Assembly: GCA_964443315.1 (NCBI GenBank)
Contig: CAYUCP010000047.1
Coordinates: 1 to 5,514 of the forward strand
Direction: 5' to 3'
Length of the DNA stretch: 5,514 bases
Source: JAGOTP01 sp964443315
Lineage (GTDB): Bacteria > Patescibacteriota > Patescibacteriia > 2-12-FULL-60-25
Under the pieces are notes generated by a model that did not search any database, had not been told where the DNA came from, and saw nothing but the letters and a program-made list of their open reading frames with translations. Position 1 is the first letter of the stretch, and each line of letters starts with the position of its first letter. The position numbers and the translations under genes were made by a program. Positions 4,423 to 5,514 of the stretch are shown here, in pieces.

Positions 4423-5514
4423 TTAGCCCTCCTGCTTTAACAACTTGGTACGCGCATCGGCCACAAAGTGAAATGAACCCGTTAGGACAACGAGCTTTTC
4501 GGGAAGTGCTTCGATCCAAGCCACTACCTCAGGCCACTCGTTTAGAATAGCTGGAGCAATTTTCATAGTACCTTTTTTCACAATACATTCCGCCGCCTCA
4601 ACCGGGTTCAAAAAGCGGAATTGATATGCCTCTTCACCCGCAACAAAGTCTATACATGCGACCTTGCTTGCAGAAGGAAGAAGCGGCATTGCTGTTCCGG
4701 CTACATCTGTCCCTGGATTAAACGCACACGCAACAGCATATAGCTGATCTGGAAATGCCTCTTTCATCGCATCTGCCAACCCTTGCATTTTTTGCGGATT
4801 ATGAGCCGCATCCAAAATGAGTCGTTTATGTTTCCAGTGTATGATTTCAAAACGTAATGGAAGGCGTGCACGAGATACCGCCTCCTGAACAAGCGGCAAA
4901 CGATACATCCACCCATCGCGCGTCGCGATCTCTCGGCAGACGACTTCTGCCAGTTCAGCATTTTCTCGAAGATATGGAACGAGCATTTTCTCACTAAATG
5001 TCACTGCTTGAGAGCTATATCTACTATCTTCCACACACGTGATTTTTTCTGCGCCCGCTTCCGCGGCGGTCATCGCTAACGTCTTTGCCTTAATAAGCGA
5101 CTGCCGCCCAATCACGACCCAATTTCCTCGATGCACGATCCCGATCTTTTGATCAGCAATTTTCTCAATGGTTTCACCTAACGTTTTTACATGGTCCAAA
5201 CCGAGCTTCGTGATCACACAAACCTTATCCGAGCGAGTCGCAACATTTGAAGAGTCAAAGCGCCCGCCGATACCCGTCTCGATCACCGCGTAGTCCACCT
5301 GCTCTTGCGCAAAGAGAAGAAATGTCATGCCACGTAAGAGCTCGCCATAGCCCGGCAACGATCCACCTTTTTTCTGCAACCTGCTCAGAACAACAACCAC
5401 TTCATTCAATAATCGAACCGCCCGCTCCTCAGAAACAAATTCTCCGTTCAGCTGAAAACGTTCACGCACATCAATTGCGTGCGGCGAAAGGCAGAGTCCC
5501 GTTTTGAACTCATG
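4423..5514 (-). CDS. folC: Folylpolyglutamate/dihydrofolate synthase, 5'-partial
   Basis: This Mur-ligase-type enzyme adds glutamate to folates, and often also to dihydropteroate, using ATP in the cytosol. The frame is open to the right edge, leaving 363 residues; the first roughly 50, including the P-loop GTNGKGS, are outside the window. Visible family motifs, numbered from the edge, are KTGLCLSPHAIDVRERF (4-20), ETGIGGRFDSSNV (79-91), LGLDHVKTLG (104-113, metal/ATP-site His108), IADQKIGI with the carbamylated-Lys equivalent K122, LPLRFEII in place of the usual PGRLE, LDAAHNP (234-240) and LTGSFHFV (344-351). SPH and ERF identify FolC rather than MurC-F. A GTG at 5469 is not the true start because conserved sequence precedes it. 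The usual HQ..NA motif is reduced to LRENAELA and the segment before it is short. Whether it also has dihydrofolate synthase activity cannot be decided. It is probably transcribed into lemA. Confidence 0.92.
   Translation of the reverse strand, partial: HEFKTGLCLSPHAIDVRERFQLNGEFVSEERAVRLLNEVVVVLSRLQKKGGSLPGYGELLRGMTFLLFAQEQVDYAVIETGIGGRFDSSNVATRSDKVCVITKLGLDHVKTLGETIEKIADQKIGIVHRGNWVVIGRQSLIKAKTLAMTAAEAGAEKITCVEDSRYSSQAVTFSEKMLVPYLRENAELAEVVCREIATRDGWMYRLPLVQEAVSRARLPLRFEIIHWKHKRLILDAAHNPQKMQGLADAMKEAFPDQLYAVACAFNPGTDVAGTAMPLLPSASKVACIDFVAGEEAYQFRFLNPVEAAECIVKKGTMKIAPAILNEWPEVVAWIEALPEKLVVLTGSFHFVADARTKLLKQEG
4427..4433 (-). promoter_or_regulatory. Strong Shine-Dalgarno upstream of the lemA mini-ORF
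   Basis: AGGAGGG lies inside the last codons of folC. It is 6 nt from the ATG at 4420 but 26 nt from the lemA ATG, too far for direct use at lemA. It is the evidence that the mini-ORF, not lemA, is the primary initiation site on a folC-lemA transcript. Confidence 0.55.

Noticed and set aside
5467..5469. GTG at 5469 as the start of folC
   Set aside because: The frame is open to the window edge, and the upstream codons encode KTGLCLSPHAID, a conserved FolC segment, so the gene is cut by the window.
6..5514. Alternative genetic code 25 (UGA = Gly), as in some Patescibacteria
   Set aside because: Roughly 1,700 codons in six genes contain no in-frame TGA, and all six main genes are complete to TAA or TAG with the standard code.

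Overview
All recognisable genes in this 5.5 kb window lie on the minus strand, so transcription runs from right to left. In that order they are: a 5'-truncated folC (folylpolyglutamate/dihydrofolate synthase, cut by the right edge), lemA, a TPM-domain envelope protein with a Ser-rich tail, tRNA-Leu(UAA), a second TPM-domain protein with a Gly-rich tail, a soluble GT-A fold family 2 glycosyltransferase, and a small nucleoside 2-deoxyribosyltransferase-like protein. Coding density is very high, and no gene-free stretch exceeds about 95 bases.

The window looks like a compact bacterial chromosome of intermediate GC, with standard stop usage. Main genes end in TAA or TAG and have no in-frame TGA, so the UGA=Gly code of Gracilibacteria/Absconditabacteria is unlikely. 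The compactness, the LemA-TPM module and the style of the glycosyltransferase and the small Rossmann-like protein suggest a Candidate Phyla Radiation (Patescibacteria) genome. This is an inference from gene style, not a proven placement.

Right part (3843-5514): folC ends 22 nt before lemA. A strong Shine-Dalgarno (AGGAGGG) in this gap does not serve lemA directly. It precedes a 7-codon mini-ORF whose TGA overlaps the lemA ATG (ATGA). An extended -10 element (TGCTATACT) overlaps the same mini-ORF. lemA may therefore be translated in two ways: coupled to the mini-ORF on folC read-through mRNA, or almost leaderless from its own promoter.

Middle part (1900-3830): two TPM-domain paralogues follow lemA. 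Both are exported and membrane-anchored, and both end in GGGG(A/S)SGSW. Between them sits a self-contained tRNA-Leu unit with a sigma70-like promoter, an encoded CCA end and a minus-strand-specific intrinsic terminator. LemA and TPM proteins are commonly adjacent in bacteria and are thought to act at the cell envelope, but their biochemical role is poorly defined.

Left part (6-1872): a 477-aa cytosolic glycosyltransferase and a 136-aa nucleoside-deoxyribosyltransferase-like protein follow closely and probably form one transcript. Their substrates cannot be read from the sequence. I see no mobile element, CRISPR array or phage gene. The least explained elements are the lemA mini-ORF, the tRNA between the TPM paralogues, and the glycosyltransferase/small-enzyme pair.
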